A DNA stretch of 12,849 bases from an uncultured Planctomycetaceae bacterium. GTDB lineage: Bacteria > Planctomycetota > Planctomycetia > Pirellulales > UBA1268. Location: assembly GCA_937926325.1 (NCBI GenBank), contig CALAZQ010000554.1, positions 1 through 12,849 on the forward strand. The letters are read 5' to 3'. Positions 12,372-12,849 of the stretch are shown here, one piece after another (the first letter of the stretch is position 1; every line of letters starts with the position of its first letter). A program made the translations under genes and the position numbers. Below the pieces are notes generated by a model that saw only the letters and a list, made by a program, of their open reading frames with translations, made no database searches and was not told where the DNA came from.

Positions 12372-12849
12372 ATGTTGTCACCACCAACACTTCCCAGGCG
12401 GACGGCGTTCACCCTCATCGAACTCCTCGTTGTGATCGCCATCATCGGCGTCCTTGTTGGCCTGCTGCTGCCAGCTGTTCAGCAGGCTCGTGAGTCCGCA
12501 AGGCGTGGCAGTTGCGTCAACAACCTCAAGCAAATCGGCGTTGGCCTTCACAACTACAACGAAAGCCGTCAAAGCTTTCCGCCGGGTGTGATGTGCGGCG
12601 GGGCAGTCGGCACGAACCTCGGCCAGAATGGCGGATGGGCGTGGGGGGCACACATTCTGCCGTACTGCGAAGAGCAAGCATTAGCTGATGACCTGCAAAT
12701 TGGTCAGTCACGGGTCTGGAACGACAATCAAAGCGAAGGGAGGGTGCGGATTAACTTCTATCTCTGCCCAACCGATGCAGCACCAGCAGTCAATGTGGAA
12801 CGCGTCCGCTGGGTCGGTGCGGGAACCTCAGCCGCAACCTCGAACTATG
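12372..12849 (+). CDS. DUF1559 prepilin-like surface protein, 3' end beyond the window
   Basis: The frame is open from ATG at 12372 to the right edge (159 complete codons), so the C-terminus is missing. Residues 1-12 form a short basic leader (PRRTA), followed by a type IV prepilin-like hydrophobic N-terminus, [14 protein letters not shown], with Glu at mature position 5. Cleavage would fall between A12 and F13; Ala replaces the more usual Gly at -1. [15 protein letters not shown], then [16 protein letters not shown] and SFPPGV, are hallmarks of the DUF1559 family. Members occur in many copies per planctomycete genome and are probably pseudopilin-type secreted or surface proteins of unknown role. 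The start is supported by a perfect AGGAGG eight bases upstream. It follows the two-component operon but has its own leader, so it is probably a separate transcription unit. Confidence 0.93.
   Translation, partial: MLSPPTLPRRTAFTLIELLVVIAIIGVLVGLLLPAVQQARESARRGSCVNNLKQIGVGLHNYNESRQSFPPGVMCGGAVGTNLGQNGGWAWGAHILPYCEEQALADDLQIGQSRVWNDNQSEGRVRINFYLCPTDAAPAVNVERVRWVGAGTSAATSNY

Noticed and set aside
12250-12435. 61-codon plus-strand frame in the DUF1559 leader
   Set aside because: It overlaps the well-supported DUF1559 start out of frame, has no Shine-Dalgarno sequence, and encodes no recognisable motif.
1-12849. CRISPR array, insertion sequence or rRNA genes
   Set aside because: No regularly spaced direct repeats, transposase-like frame with terminal inverted repeats, or rRNA-like sequence was seen.

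Overview
The window looks like chromosomal DNA of a Planctomycetota member, possibly of the Pirellulales; the order is an inference. It is GC-rich. The right end carries a DUF1559-type prepilin-like protein (residues FTLIELL, then [15 protein letters not shown]), and this family is expanded in planctomycetes. The tyrosine recombinase at the left end has the N-terminal layout and basic insertion that I associate with planctomycete integrases. No database search was possible, so family assignments rest on motifs and gene order.

Layout, left to right. (1) Positions 1-1138, minus strand: the 5' part of a tyrosine recombinase that runs off the left edge. Its leader holds four copies of a TWATCCGGTCA motif, and the 3' end of an intact tRNA-Pro(GGG) lies 138 bp upstream of its start. 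This is the usual geometry at the end of a tRNA-integrated element lying to the left. (2) Positions 1477-2436, plus strand: pyrF, orotidine 5'-phosphate decarboxylase of the long subfamily. (3) Positions 2460-7173, minus strand: a three-gene cassette transcribed asnO, ngg, M42 peptidase. This is the known N-acetylglutaminylglutamine amide (NAGGN) osmolyte cassette, in the same order as in Pseudomonas aeruginosa. asnO and ngg overlap by one base. A perfect 9-bp hairpin separates ngg from the peptidase. (4) Positions 7422-9269, minus strand: an OPT-superfamily oligopeptide transporter, upstream of asnO on the same strand. (5) Positions 9354-12078, plus strand, divergent from the transporter: a sensor histidine kinase with a large extracytoplasmic region of discoidin-like (F5/8 type C-like) domains, and its NarL/LuxR-type response regulator. 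(6) Positions 12079-12371: a 293-bp gap with terminator-like structures and a long leader. It is followed by the DUF1559 protein, which is cut by the right edge.

How the parts may work together: AsnO and Ngg should make the compatible solute NAGGN from glutamine, and the M42 enzyme is thought to act in its turnover. The neighbouring OPT transporter and the divergent two-component system would make an attractive peptide-osmolyte module with synthesis, turnover, transport and sensing. Only the three-gene core is established; the wider link is inferred from adjacency. No CRISPR array, rRNA or insertion sequence was seen.
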